Positions 55,091 through 63,717 of a stretch of DNA of 64,000 nt are shown piece after piece. Each line of letters opens with the position of its first letter. The stretch's first letter is position 1. The translations under genes and the position numbers were made by a program. The notes under the pieces were generated by a model. The model saw only the letters and a program-made list of their open reading frames with translations. It was not told the DNA's origin and ran no database searches. The DNA comes from Streptomyces sp. F001 (GTDB lineage Bacteria > Actinomycetota > Actinomycetes > Streptomycetales > Streptomycetaceae), in contig NZ_QZWF01000002.1 of NCBI RefSeq assembly GCF_004187715.1, forward strand, positions 496,001-560,000, written 5' to 3'.

Positions 55091-56419
55091 CTACAGCACC
55101 TCGACCCCGGGCCGGAATATCCGCCCCCGGGTGTCGAACAGCAGGCGGGCCGCGTCGGAGAGGGCGGGCAGGTCGTAGGAGGAGTGGTCCTGGAGGAGGA
55201 TCGTCAGGTCGTGGTCGCGCAGGGCGGCCATCAGGTCGTCGACGCGGGGGACGGGCACGTCGTCGACGCACCACTCGCGGACATGGGGGTCGTGGAAGGA
55301 GACCTCGGCCTCCCGCTGCCGCAACAGCCGAGCCACCGGCACGGCCGGGGTCTCCCGCTGGTCGGCGACGTCGGGCTTGTAGGTGACCCCGAGCAGCAGC
55401 ACGCGAGAGCCGTGCAGGGGACGGCCGGCGGTGTTGAGGAGGTCCTGGGCGCGGCGTACGACGTACTCCGGCATCCGCCGGTTGATCTCCTGGGCCAGTT
55501 CGACGAACCGGAACTCGTAGCCGAGCGAGGAACGCACCTTGTACGACAGGTAGTTCGGGTCGATGGGAATGCAGTGCCCGCCGACTCCGGCGCCCGGCCG
55601 GAACGCCTGGAAGCCGAACGGCTTGGTGCTCGCGCAGCGGATCGCGTCCCACAGGTCGACGCCCAGCTCATGGCTGATGACGGCGAGTTCGTTGACGAGG
55701 GCGATGTTCACGTGCCGGTAGGTGTTCTCCAGCAGCTTGGCCATCTCGGCCTCGCGGGTGCCCTTCGCCTGGACGACCGTGTCGACGAGCTTGCCGTAGA
55801 AGGCGGCCGCGCGCGCCGCGCACGACGGGGTGCAGCCGCCGACCACCTTGGGTGTGTCGCGCAGCCCGTGCCCGGTGTTGCCGGGGTCGATGCGCTCCGG
55901 TGAGAAGGCGAGGGCGAAGTCCGCTCCGGCCCGCAGCCCGGACTCCTGCTCCAGCAGCGGTCGTACGACTTCTTCGGTGGTGCCCGGATAGGTGGTGGAC
56001 TCCAGTACGACGAGCTGTCCGGGCCGCAGCCGGCCCGCCACCGTGTGGACGGCAGCCGTGACGGCGCTGAGATCGGGCCCGCCGTCCCCGTTGAGCGGGG
56101 TCGGCACGCAGATCACCACGGTCTGGGCGCGGGTGAGACAGCCGTCGTCGGTGGACGCGGTGAAGCCGGCCGCCAGCATCCGGCGGACGTCGTCGTCGGA
56201 CACGTCGTCGATGTGGGAGCGTCCGGCGTTGAGCCCCGCCACCACGCGGGGGTCCCGGTCGAGCCCCACGACTCTCAGGCCGACCGTCGCCGCCTCCCGC
56301 GCGAGCGGCAGCCCGACGTAGCCGAGCCCGATCACCGCGAGTTCGACGGTGCCGGCCTGTGGAACTTCCCCGAGCTGTTCGCTCTCGTCCCCGAGCGGTT
56401 CGGTCTGGTCGACCTGCAT
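55091..56419 (-). CDS. UDP-N-acetyl-D-mannosamine-type nucleotide-sugar dehydrogenase (WecC/WbpA family)
   Basis: 442 residues. After a ~25-residue acidic leader the NAD-binding IGLGYVGLPLA begins. STTYPGTTEEVVRPLLE and the active-site segment GVGGHCIPIDPNYLSYK (Cys283) are typical of UDP-HexNAc 6-dehydrogenases rather than UDP-glucose or GDP-mannose enzymes. With the WecB-like epimerase encoded 1.5 kb away it would convert UDP-ManNAc to UDP-ManNAcA, the donor for teichuronic-acid-like polymers. It is co-directional with the two flanking GT4 genes. Confidence 0.9.
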   Translation of the reverse strand: MQVDQTEPLGDESEQLGEVPQAGTVELAVIGLGYVGLPLAREAATVGLRVVGLDRDPRVVAGLNAGRSHIDDVSDDDVRRMLAAGFTASTDDGCLTRAQTVVICVPTPLNGDGGPDLSAVTAAVHTVAGRLRPGQLVVLESTTYPGTTEEVVRPLLEQESGLRAGADFALAFSPERIDPGNTGHGLRDTPKVVGGCTPSCAARAAAFYGKLVDTVVQAKGTREAEMAKLLENTYRHVNIALVNELAVISHELGVDLWDAIRCASTKPFGFQAFRPGAGVGGHCIPIDPNYLSYKVRSSLGYEFRFVELAQEINRRMPEYVVRRAQDLLNTAGRPLHGSRVLLLGVTYKPDVADQRETPAVPVARLLRQREAEVSFHDPHVREWCVDDVPVPRVDDLMAALRDHDLTILLQDHSSYDLPALSDAARLLFDTRGRIFRPGVEVL

Positions 56420-56482
56420 AGGTGTTCTCCTCGCCCCGTGGCGGACACGGATCTGAGGTCGTGGTCGGGCCGGGTTCGCGCC

Positions 56483-57931
56483 TCAGAGGCAGCCGAGGGC
56501 GCGGTACGCCTCGCGGGTCGTCGAGGCGACCCGCGTCCAGGTGCGGTCGCGCGCGACGATCTCGCGTGCGGCCGTCCCCCATTCGGGCCGTTTTTCACTG
56601 TAAAGGAGGAATTCGATTGCCTCTGCCCAGGCCTGAGGGGATCCGCCTGAGATGAGCTGTCCGGTTGCTCCCGGCTTGACGAGCTCTCTGAGTGCGGGGA
56701 GATCGCTGGCAGCCACCGGCAGACCGCTCGCCATCGCCTCGACCGGCTTGAGCGGCGTCACCAGTCGGCAGACGCGCTCATCGGTGCGCGGCACCGCGAA
56801 CACGTCCAACACCGCGTGGAAATCCCGTACTTGGGCATGCGGCACCCGACCGGTGAACAGGGCCGTCCCGTCGGTGAGACCGAGTCGGCCGGCCAGCCGC
56901 TGCAGCGCCGCGCGCTCCGGCCCGTCGCCCACGATCAGCAGCCGCAGCGGCACGCCGCGACGCCTCAGCTCGGCACCCGCATGGAGCAATGTGCCGATTC
57001 CCTCGTGTGGAGTAAGACTGCTGACCGTGCCGACGACGAGGTCGTCCGGCGCGATGCCGAGCCGGGCCCGCAGCGGCGCCCCGTCCGGCAGCGGGGCCAG
57101 GAACTCCTCGTCCACCGCGTTCGGCACGATCAGGACCCGCTCCTCGGGCACCCCGCGCGCCACGATCTCCGCCTTCATCGCCGCGCCCAGCGTCAGCACC
57201 ACGTCCGCCTCGCGCATGCAGTGCGTCTCCAGGTCGCGCCTGGCCCGGTACGTCGGGTCGTCGCAGGTCCGCCCCGGCGCCTGCGTCAGCCAGGTGTCCT
57301 CCAGGAAGCCACGCACCTCGTAGACCACCGGCAGCCCGTAGGCCTCGCGCAGGGCGAGTGCCACCCGCCCGTTGCCGTGGTCGGTGGCCGGGTGCAGCAC
57401 GGCGGGCCTCAGCCGCTCCACCAGCCGGCCCGCCAGCTCGGCGTTGCGGGCCAGCACCGCCGCCTGCCCGTACGGCAGCCAGGGCGGCAGCAGCCGGTGC
57501 TGCGGCACGCCGCCCACCGTCTGCAGCGGGCGGGCGTCCAGCACCCCCTGCGCCACCGGGAACCCGATCCGTGTCACCACGTGCGGATCGAGTCCGGCCG
57601 CCCGCTGCGCCTCGGCGATCTTCTGGGTGCGCACGGTGTAGCCGGCGTGCTTGAACGGCAACCCGTTGGTCACCAGATGAAGCACCCGACCCGGCACGGG
57701 CCGGACCGTGCGGGCGGTCGGGGCGGGCACCCGTCCCCCGGACGGAGCAGCGGTCGGCCCCGCCGTCCGGGCGCGGTCGGCGAGCCGTCGTTCGAGCGGC
57801 CGTACCCGGCGCCGCACGGGCGGCGGCAGCAGCCGTACCCCGAGCAGCGCCGCCCGGGCGGGGTCGTGGCGCAGTTCGCCCCAGGCCACGGATGCGGCCA
57901 GACTGAGCGCACGGGGGATATGGCAGGACAT
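56483..57931 (-). CDS. Glycosyltransferase family 4
   Basis: 482 residues from the ATG at 57931. An alternative ATG at 57970 would overlap the divergent wecB start codon (shared CATG) and neither has a strong ribosome site. A basic N-terminal extension (~1-85) precedes the GT-B core: HLVTNGLPFKHAGYTVRTQK, VLHPATDHGNGRVALALREA, VVYEVRGFLEDTWL, and TPLKPVEAMASGLPVAASDL as donor-site E-x-G-P segment. It is similar in layout to GTs that act with WecB/WecC-type genes. The extension and the VRGFLEDTW region could contact a partner; no membrane anchor. Confidence 0.9.
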   Translation of the reverse strand: MSCHIPRALSLAASVAWGELRHDPARAALLGVRLLPPPVRRRVRPLERRLADRARTAGPTAAPSGGRVPAPTARTVRPVPGRVLHLVTNGLPFKHAGYTVRTQKIAEAQRAAGLDPHVVTRIGFPVAQGVLDARPLQTVGGVPQHRLLPPWLPYGQAAVLARNAELAGRLVERLRPAVLHPATDHGNGRVALALREAYGLPVVYEVRGFLEDTWLTQAPGRTCDDPTYRARRDLETHCMREADVVLTLGAAMKAEIVARGVPEERVLIVPNAVDEEFLAPLPDGAPLRARLGIAPDDLVVGTVSSLTPHEGIGTLLHAGAELRRRGVPLRLLIVGDGPERAALQRLAGRLGLTDGTALFTGRVPHAQVRDFHAVLDVFAVPRTDERVCRLVTPLKPVEAMASGLPVAASDLPALRELVKPGATGQLISGGSPQAWAEAIEFLLYSEKRPEWGTAAREIVARDRTWTRVASTTREAYRALGCL

Positions 57932-57968
57932 GCCGTCACGGTAGGCGGAAGAGCGGAGAACGTACGAC

Positions 57969-59057
57969 ATGAACGGCCGCGTACTCCACGTCGTCGGCAC
58001 CCGACCGAACTTCGTCAAGGCCGCACCCGTTGTCGCCGCGCTGCGCGCGGCGGGCTGCGACCAGGTCCTCGTGCACACCGGTCAGCACTACGACGAACGG
58101 ATGTCGGACATCTTCTTCCGGCAACTCGGCCTGCCCGAGCCGGACACCGACCTCGGCGTCGGCTCCGGCAGCCACGCGGGGCAGACGGCCGATCTGCTCA
58201 TCGCCCTGGAGGGTGAGCTGTCCGCGCGGGATCCCGCCCTCGTGATCGTGTACGGAGACGTCAACTCGACGCTCGCCGCCGCCCTCGTCGCCGCCAAGCT
58301 GGGGATGCCCGTCGCCCATGTGGAGGCCGGCCTGCGCAGCTTCGACATGACCATGCCGGAGGAGATCAACCGGCGTCTGGTCGACCAGCTGGCCGAGCTT
58401 TTGTTCGTCACCAGCCCCGAGGCGGTCGGCCATCTCGCCCGGGAGGGCGTCGACCCCGGGCGCGTCCATCTCGTCGGCAATCCCATGATCGACACTCTGC
58501 TCACCCATCTGGGCCACTTCGACCCGGCCGCCGCCCGTGCCGCGTACGCGCTGCCCGAGACCTACGGCGTGGTCACGCTGCACCGCCCCGCCAACGTCGA
58601 CGACCCCGAGGCGGCCAAGGCGGCCGCCCGCGCCCTGACCGAGGCGGCCCGGCTCGTCGACCTCGCCGTGCCACTGCACCCGCGCGGCCGGGCGGCACTC
58701 GGCGCCGCGGGCCTCGACGGCGCACCCGGCGTCCACATCCTCGAACCGCTCGGCTACGTCGAGTTCATGAGCCTCGTACGAGGAGCCACCGCCGTGATCA
58801 CCGACTCGGGCGGCGTACAGGAGGAGACCACCGTCCTGGGCGTGCCGTGCCTGACCCTGCGCACCACGACGGAGCGCCCGGTCACGGTGACCCACGGCAC
58901 CAACCGGCTCGTCGGGCACCGCGAGCTGGTGCCCGCCCTGCGCAAGGTGCTGGACGGCGGGCAGCCGGCACCCGAAGAGGGCCCCCCGCTCTGGGACGGA
59001 CGGGCGGGCGCCAGGATCGCCGCCGTCGTCACCCGCTGGCTGGACCACCATGTCTGA
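57969..59057 (+). CDS. wecB: UDP-N-acetylglucosamine 2-epimerase
   Basis: 362 residues; ATG at 57969 with GCGGAGA upstream. Non-hydrolysing epimerase signatures are VVGTRPNFVKAAPVVAALRA, VHTGQHYDERMSDIFF, EAGLRSFDMTMPEEINRR, VTLHRPANVDDPE and TDSGGVQEETTVLGVPCLTL. It interconverts UDP-GlcNAc and UDP-ManNAc in the cytoplasm. The leftward neighbours include the dehydrogenase that can make UDP-ManNAcA, so the locus holds both steps. It is the first gene of a rightward operon (8-nt overlap with the methyltransferase). Confidence 0.93.
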   Translation: MNGRVLHVVGTRPNFVKAAPVVAALRAAGCDQVLVHTGQHYDERMSDIFFRQLGLPEPDTDLGVGSGSHAGQTADLLIALEGELSARDPALVIVYGDVNSTLAAALVAAKLGMPVAHVEAGLRSFDMTMPEEINRRLVDQLAELLFVTSPEAVGHLAREGVDPGRVHLVGNPMIDTLLTHLGHFDPAAARAAYALPETYGVVTLHRPANVDDPEAAKAAARALTEAARLVDLAVPLHPRGRAALGAAGLDGAPGVHILEPLGYVEFMSLVRGATAVITDSGGVQEETTVLGVPCLTLRTTTERPVTVTHGTNRLVGHRELVPALRKVLDGGQPAPEEGPPLWDGRAGARIAAVVTRWLDHHV

Positions 59058-59679
59058 ACGCACGCACGCCTACTGGGACACCCGCCACCGCGACCACGAC
59101 GACCTCGCATCCGGCGGGCACATCGGCCTGGACCGGGCGGGCAACGAGATCTTCTACGCGTTGCGGCTCGGCACCCTGCTCCCCCTGATCGGTGACCTGG
59201 CCGACGAGTCGGCCCCGCTGTTCGTGCTCGACGCGGGCTGCGGCAAGGGACACTTCGCCCGCGCCCTGGCCCGGTGCGGCCACCGCGTCGACGCCTTCGA
59301 CGCCAGTGAGGAGGCCGTCGCACACGCCCGCGCCGAGGGCGGCGGTCCGCGCTACGCCGTCGCCACCCTGGACGAGTGGCGCAGCCCCTGGCCGTACGAC
59401 GTCGTGCTCTGCATCGACGTCCTCTTCCACGTCCTCGACGACCAGGACTGGGCGGCCGGACTGCGCAACCTCGCCTCCCTGGTCCGGATCACCGGACGGC
59501 TGATCCTCACCGACGAGGACATCCGGACACGCAGACCCCGCGGTGACTACATCCTGCACCGCCCGACCGCCGAATACGCCGACGAGCTCCAACGCCTCGG
59601 CCTGCGGCACACCCGGTTCACCCCGTACGGCTTCCGCGAGAACGAGGTCGGCTTCCACGTCTTCACAAGGACCCGCTGA
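59050..59679 (+). CDS. Class I SAM-dependent methyltransferase
   Basis: 209 residues. The SAM motif VLDAGCGKGHFARALA (~58-73), post-I acidic VDAFDASEEAV and VVLCIDVLFHVLDD motif IV fit a UbiE/type-11 methyltransferase. Its gene overlaps wecB by 8 nt and ends at the ATG of the next gene. In this locus it probably methylates a sugar or polymer end, for example a capping O-methylation that stops elongation (inference). Confidence 0.88.
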   Translation: MSERTHAYWDTRHRDHDDLASGGHIGLDRAGNEIFYALRLGTLLPLIGDLADESAPLFVLDAGCGKGHFARALARCGHRVDAFDASEEAVAHARAEGGGPRYAVATLDEWRSPWPYDVVLCIDVLFHVLDDQDWAAGLRNLASLVRITGRLILTDEDIRTRRPRGDYILHRPTAEYADELQRLGLRHTRFTPYGFRENEVGFHVFTRTR

Positions 59680-61484
59680 TGCGCCTGACCGATCTGCTCC
59701 ACCCCCACCTCGACGGCGTCACCACCGTCATGGACGCGACCGACGGCGGGCTCAACCTGGAGCCCTACCTCCACCTCCCCGACGGTGTCGCCCTGCGCCA
59801 CGGCGAACAGGCCGTGGGCGAAGGGGAGTTGGTCCTTCTGTCCTACGGCCCCGACCCCGCGCTGCACGGCACCGAGGCCGACTGCCTCGCCGTACTGCAA
59901 CGCATGCGCCCCGGGGCCCGCGGCCTGATCGTCCTCGGCCACCGAGGGCCCGAACTGCCCTACCACCGGCTCCTCGACGCCCTGGTGACCCACCACTGCC
60001 AGGTGCTGCGCGCCGCACCGCTGGACTACGTGCACCTGCACGCGGGCGCGGTGTTCGCCCGCACCGACGAACTGCTGCCACCCCACGACTGGTTCGGCCG
60101 TCCCGTCCCGTCGGAAGGCTTCGCCACCGCGCTGCGGATCGCCGACGAGTACATCCTCGCCGACCTGGTCTCACGGTCACTGCGGGCCCGGGTGCTGGAC
60201 CTGGAACGCACCCTCGAGGAGGCGGAAGACGCCCGGGGTCCCGCCCACCAGGACGGGCTCGCCGAGCGCCTCGCCGCCGCCGTACGGGAGAAGGAGCAGC
60301 TGGCGGCCACGCTGCGCGGCAGCCGGGAACGCATCGGCGTCCTCGAGGCGCGCGTGGCCATGCTCGAGGGCTCGACCTCGCTGCGGGTGGGCAGGGCGCT
60401 GGTGTCCGCGGCGCGGTCGCCCCGACGCGGGGCGGCACGGCTGCCACGGGAGCTGTACGGGCTGTGGCGGGGGCGAGCCCGCACACGTTCCGCGCCCCCG
60501 CACACCGCACCGCAGGCGGCCGCGCGGGAGGCGGCACCGGACGGGAGGCTCCACCTCGCCCACCGCGCCTTCGCCTCCACACCCCGCGACCGGTTGGTGA
60601 TCGCCGGAGTGCTCACCGACTCCACCGCCGCGGACTTCGCGGCGGACGCCGTGGTCAACCGGGCACTGCCGCACGACGGGCGGCTGATCGTGCAGCGCAC
60701 CGACCCGGACGCCCTGGTCGTCCAGCTCAGCGCCTGCACGGGCGACGGGCCCTGGTCGCTCACGGGCACCGGACTCGCCCCCGACCTGGACCGGAAACTG
60801 GCCGAACTGCTCACCGAGGCAAGGGCGGCCGGCCGCTCCTGCGTACTGTGGCGGGACGGCCCGGCATCGGCGGCCTCCGGGCTCACGCGGCTCGCCTGGG
60901 ACGCCGTCCTCGACACCGACACCGGTGTGCGGCTCGCGAGCCTTGACCCGGTAGCGGACGGCAGACAGCGACTGCGCGAGGTGTTCCGGACGGACAGCAC
61001 CCGAGTGCGCCTGTCGGAGCTGGCGCGACGGGTCGGCGCCCCCGCAGATCCGCTGGCCGAACGCCGCATCTGTGTGCTGGCCGCCCCACAGGACCGGGCC
61101 GACGTCGCCCGGCTCGCCGCCCAGGTGCTCGGCCAGGTGCACCGGCCGGCCGAGGTCGTCGTACCCGATCCCACCGGACTCGACGAACTCACCGCCGCCG
61201 GCGTGACCGTACGCACCGGCGAGCCCCTCGCGCCGTGGGTGGCCGACTGGACGGACCCGGCCGAGGACCGCCCCGACACCCTGCTGCTCGACCTGATGTG
61301 CGCCCAGGAGTACTCCGGCGCCGACGCCGTGGGCAGCACACTCGCCGCCGACGACTACACCTTCGTACCCGAACTGCGCCCGCTGCTGGTGCGCCGGTCG
61401 CTGCTGACGTCCGGTGTGCCGCCCGAGCTGTGGGCGCGTCAGGGGCACCGTCTGTTCGCCTGGTGCGGGAAGGAGCCGACATGA
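59679..61484 (+). CDS. Multi-domain protein with coiled coil, linked to glycan GTs
   Basis: 601 residues; start codon touches the methyltransferase stop (TGATG). Three parts are visible: a methyltransferase-like N-domain lacking the SAM glycine motif (~1-150, RMRPGARGLIVLGHRGPELP), a coiled coil (~165-235, LRARVLDLERTLEEAEDA) ending in the STSLRVGRALVSAARSP segment often seen in capsule proteins, and a C-domain (~300-600) with GT-like pieces (CVLAAPQDRADVARLAAQVL, QVHRPAEVVVPDPTGL). I cannot assign an activity; it may be a scaffold joining the methyltransferase and glycosyltransferase. The last 4 nt overlap the next gene. Confidence 0.75.
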   Translation: MRLTDLLHPHLDGVTTVMDATDGGLNLEPYLHLPDGVALRHGEQAVGEGELVLLSYGPDPALHGTEADCLAVLQRMRPGARGLIVLGHRGPELPYHRLLDALVTHHCQVLRAAPLDYVHLHAGAVFARTDELLPPHDWFGRPVPSEGFATALRIADEYILADLVSRSLRARVLDLERTLEEAEDARGPAHQDGLAERLAAAVREKEQLAATLRGSRERIGVLEARVAMLEGSTSLRVGRALVSAARSPRRGAARLPRELYGLWRGRARTRSAPPHTAPQAAAREAAPDGRLHLAHRAFASTPRDRLVIAGVLTDSTAADFAADAVVNRALPHDGRLIVQRTDPDALVVQLSACTGDGPWSLTGTGLAPDLDRKLAELLTEARAAGRSCVLWRDGPASAASGLTRLAWDAVLDTDTGVRLASLDPVADGRQRLREVFRTDSTRVRLSELARRVGAPADPLAERRICVLAAPQDRADVARLAAQVLGQVHRPAEVVVPDPTGLDELTAAGVTVRTGEPLAPWVADWTDPAEDRPDTLLLDLMCAQEYSGADAVGSTLAADDYTFVPELRPLLVRRSLLTSGVPPELWARQGHRLFAWCGKEPT

Positions 61485-63664
61485 GCCGGACGCTGAACGC
61501 GATCGTCTACGGCGACGTCGACCTCAATCTCATCGACGGCTCCGCGGTCTGGGCCCAGTCGACGGTGCAGGCACTGTCGCGGGCGGGCTGCCGGGCCAGG
61601 CTCGTCCTCAAGGCGCCCGTGCGCACCGAGCGGTTGATCGACCCGCTGGCCGGGCTGCCCGGGGTCACCGTGGTCCGCCCGTACGAGGAACGGCTGCTGC
61701 CCGGGCAGGCCGACCGGCCGCTGTCCCCCGTGCAGGCATCGCAGGTACTCGCCGGTCTCGACGAGAGCGAGCCCTGCGACCTGCTGGTGCTGCGCGGCCG
61801 CAGACTGGTCGCGCGCGTGGTCGCGGACGGCCGTTTCGAGGGACGGATCTGGGCCTACCTCACCGACATCCCGCAGTCGGCCGCCGAGATGACCGAGGAG
61901 ACCCGCGCGGAGCTCGCCCGCATCGCCGACGCCTCCCAGCGACTGCTCTGCCAGACCGAGGAGTTGCGCTGCCTCCTGGAGACCTGGGTGCCCGAGGCCT
62001 GCGGCAAGTGCGTGCTCAGCCCGCCCGCCGTGCCCGAGCCCGGCTTCCCGGTGCCGGAGCACGAGCGCCCGCACGACCCCTTCCGGCTCGTCTACACCGG
62101 CAAGTTCGCACCCCTGTGGAACACCCTGCCCATGACACGTCTGCCGTCCCTGCTCGCCGAACGGGGCGTACGGTCGGAGCTGCACACCGTCGGGGACAAG
62201 ATCCACGACGACCGTGCCCACCCCGACTTCCGGACCGCCATGACCCGGGCGCTGGACGGCACGCCGGGCGTCGAGCACCACGGAGGGCAACCCCGCGAGG
62301 AGGCCATGCGTATCGCCGCCGACTGCGACCTCGGCCTCGGCTGGCGCGAGCCGGTCCTCGATGCGAGCCTCGAACTGTCCACCAAGGTCCTGGAGTTCGG
62401 TGCCCTCGGACTGCCCGTCGTCCTCAACCGCACGCCCGCCCACGAGGCGCTGCTCGGCGCCGACTACCCGCTCTACGTGCCCGGGCGCGCCGGACTCGAC
62501 GACGCCGTCGAGGTGATCGTCCGTGCCGTGCGCGAGCCGGAGGTCAGGCGTCTTGCCGCCGACCGCTGCCGGGACGTGGCCGCGCGGTACACGCTCCAGG
62601 CCGCCGCTGACCGCTGGCGCACCCAGCTCGACCAGGCCTTCCCCGCGGCGCCGCCCGCGGTGGCCGCCCGGCCGCGGCCGCTGCGGCTCGGCGTCGCGGG
62701 CCACGACCTGAAGTTCCTCACCCGGCTCCTCGACCATTTCCGCGCGCTGCCCGGCCTCGACGTACGTATCGACGCCTGGCCGGCGCTCGCCCGCCACGAT
62801 CCGGCCGCGAGCCGGGAACTCGCCGACTGGGCCGATGTGGTGGTCGTCGAGTGGTGCGGTCCGGCCGCCGTCTGGTACAGCCGCCACAAGCGGCAGGGCA
62901 GCCGGCTCATCGTCCGGCTGCACCGCTTCGAACTCGACGCCGCCTGGCCGCGGCAGGTCGACATCGACGCGGTCGACAAGGTGATCTGCGTCAGCTCCTA
63001 CTACGCCCGCCGCACCCTGGAGCACACGGGCTGGCCGGAGTCGAAGGTCACGGTCGTCCCGAACTGGGTGGACACCGACCAGCTCGACCGCCCCAAGGCG
63101 CCCGGCGCCCGCTTCCGACTGGGCATGATCGGCATCGCGCCCCGCCGCAAACGCCTCGACCTCGGCCTCGACGTCCTCGAGGCGCTGCGCGCCCGGGACC
63201 GCCGCTGGCATCTCTCGGTCAAGTCCAAGCCGCCCTGGGAGTACTGGTGGATCTGGAACAAGCCCGAGGAACGCGCCCACTACGACGCCGTACTGCGCCG
63301 CATGCAGACCTCGCCGCTGCTCGACGGGGCGGTGGTCTTCGACGAGTTCGGGGCGGACGTGGCGAGCTGGCTGAGACGCGTCGGAAATGTGCTGTCCACC
63401 AGCGACGACGAGAGCTTCCACCTCGCCCCGGCCGAGGGCATGGCCTCCGCCGCCGTCCCCGCCCTGCTGCCGTGGCCGGGGGCGGACGAGATCTACGACC
63501 GGCGGTGGATCCACCAGGACCCGGAGGCGATGGCGAACGCCCTCGCCGCGCTGGGGGAGGACGGCTGGCGGGACGCCGGGCAGCTGGCCCGTACACAGGT
63601 GCGGGAGGAGTTCTCACTGGAGCGGGTCGCCCGGGACTGGACGGAACTGCTGGTGTCCCGCTGA
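61481..63664 (+). CDS. Tandem glycosyltransferase (two GT-B/GT4-like modules)
   Basis: 727 residues; ATG at 61481 overlaps the upstream TGA as ATGA; the earlier in-frame start overlaps that gene. Module 1 (~1-385) has IVYGDVDLNLIDGSAVWAQS, LVYTGKFAPLWNTLPMTRLP and ELSTKVLEFGALGLPVVLNR. Module 2 (~400-727) has VVVEWCGPAAVWYSRHKRQG, VICVSSYYARRTLEHTGWPE, FRLGMIGIAPRRKRLDLGLD and DDESFHLAPAEGMASAAVPA. Fusion of two GT-B units suggests processive or alternating addition of two sugars in one polymer. It ends the rightward operon, convergent with a methyltransferase gene. Confidence 0.85.
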   Translation: MSRTLNAIVYGDVDLNLIDGSAVWAQSTVQALSRAGCRARLVLKAPVRTERLIDPLAGLPGVTVVRPYEERLLPGQADRPLSPVQASQVLAGLDESEPCDLLVLRGRRLVARVVADGRFEGRIWAYLTDIPQSAAEMTEETRAELARIADASQRLLCQTEELRCLLETWVPEACGKCVLSPPAVPEPGFPVPEHERPHDPFRLVYTGKFAPLWNTLPMTRLPSLLAERGVRSELHTVGDKIHDDRAHPDFRTAMTRALDGTPGVEHHGGQPREEAMRIAADCDLGLGWREPVLDASLELSTKVLEFGALGLPVVLNRTPAHEALLGADYPLYVPGRAGLDDAVEVIVRAVREPEVRRLAADRCRDVAARYTLQAAADRWRTQLDQAFPAAPPAVAARPRPLRLGVAGHDLKFLTRLLDHFRALPGLDVRIDAWPALARHDPAASRELADWADVVVVEWCGPAAVWYSRHKRQGSRLIVRLHRFELDAAWPRQVDIDAVDKVICVSSYYARRTLEHTGWPESKVTVVPNWVDTDQLDRPKAPGARFRLGMIGIAPRRKRLDLGLDVLEALRARDRRWHLSVKSKPPWEYWWIWNKPEERAHYDAVLRRMQTSPLLDGAVVFDEFGADVASWLRRVGNVLSTSDDESFHLAPAEGMASAAVPALLPWPGADEIYDRRWIHQDPEAMANALAALGEDGWRDAGQLARTQVREEFSLERVARDWTELLVSR

Positions 63665-63717
63665 CGGCAGCCGCAGTTGCCGCGGCCCCGTACGCGACCG
63701 CGTGAGCCAGGCCGGCC

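Noticed and set aside
63665..63717. Terminator between the tandem glycosyltransferase and the last gene
   Set aside because: The only palindrome (GTGAG/CTCAC near 63700) is five base pairs with poor inner pairing; not convincing.
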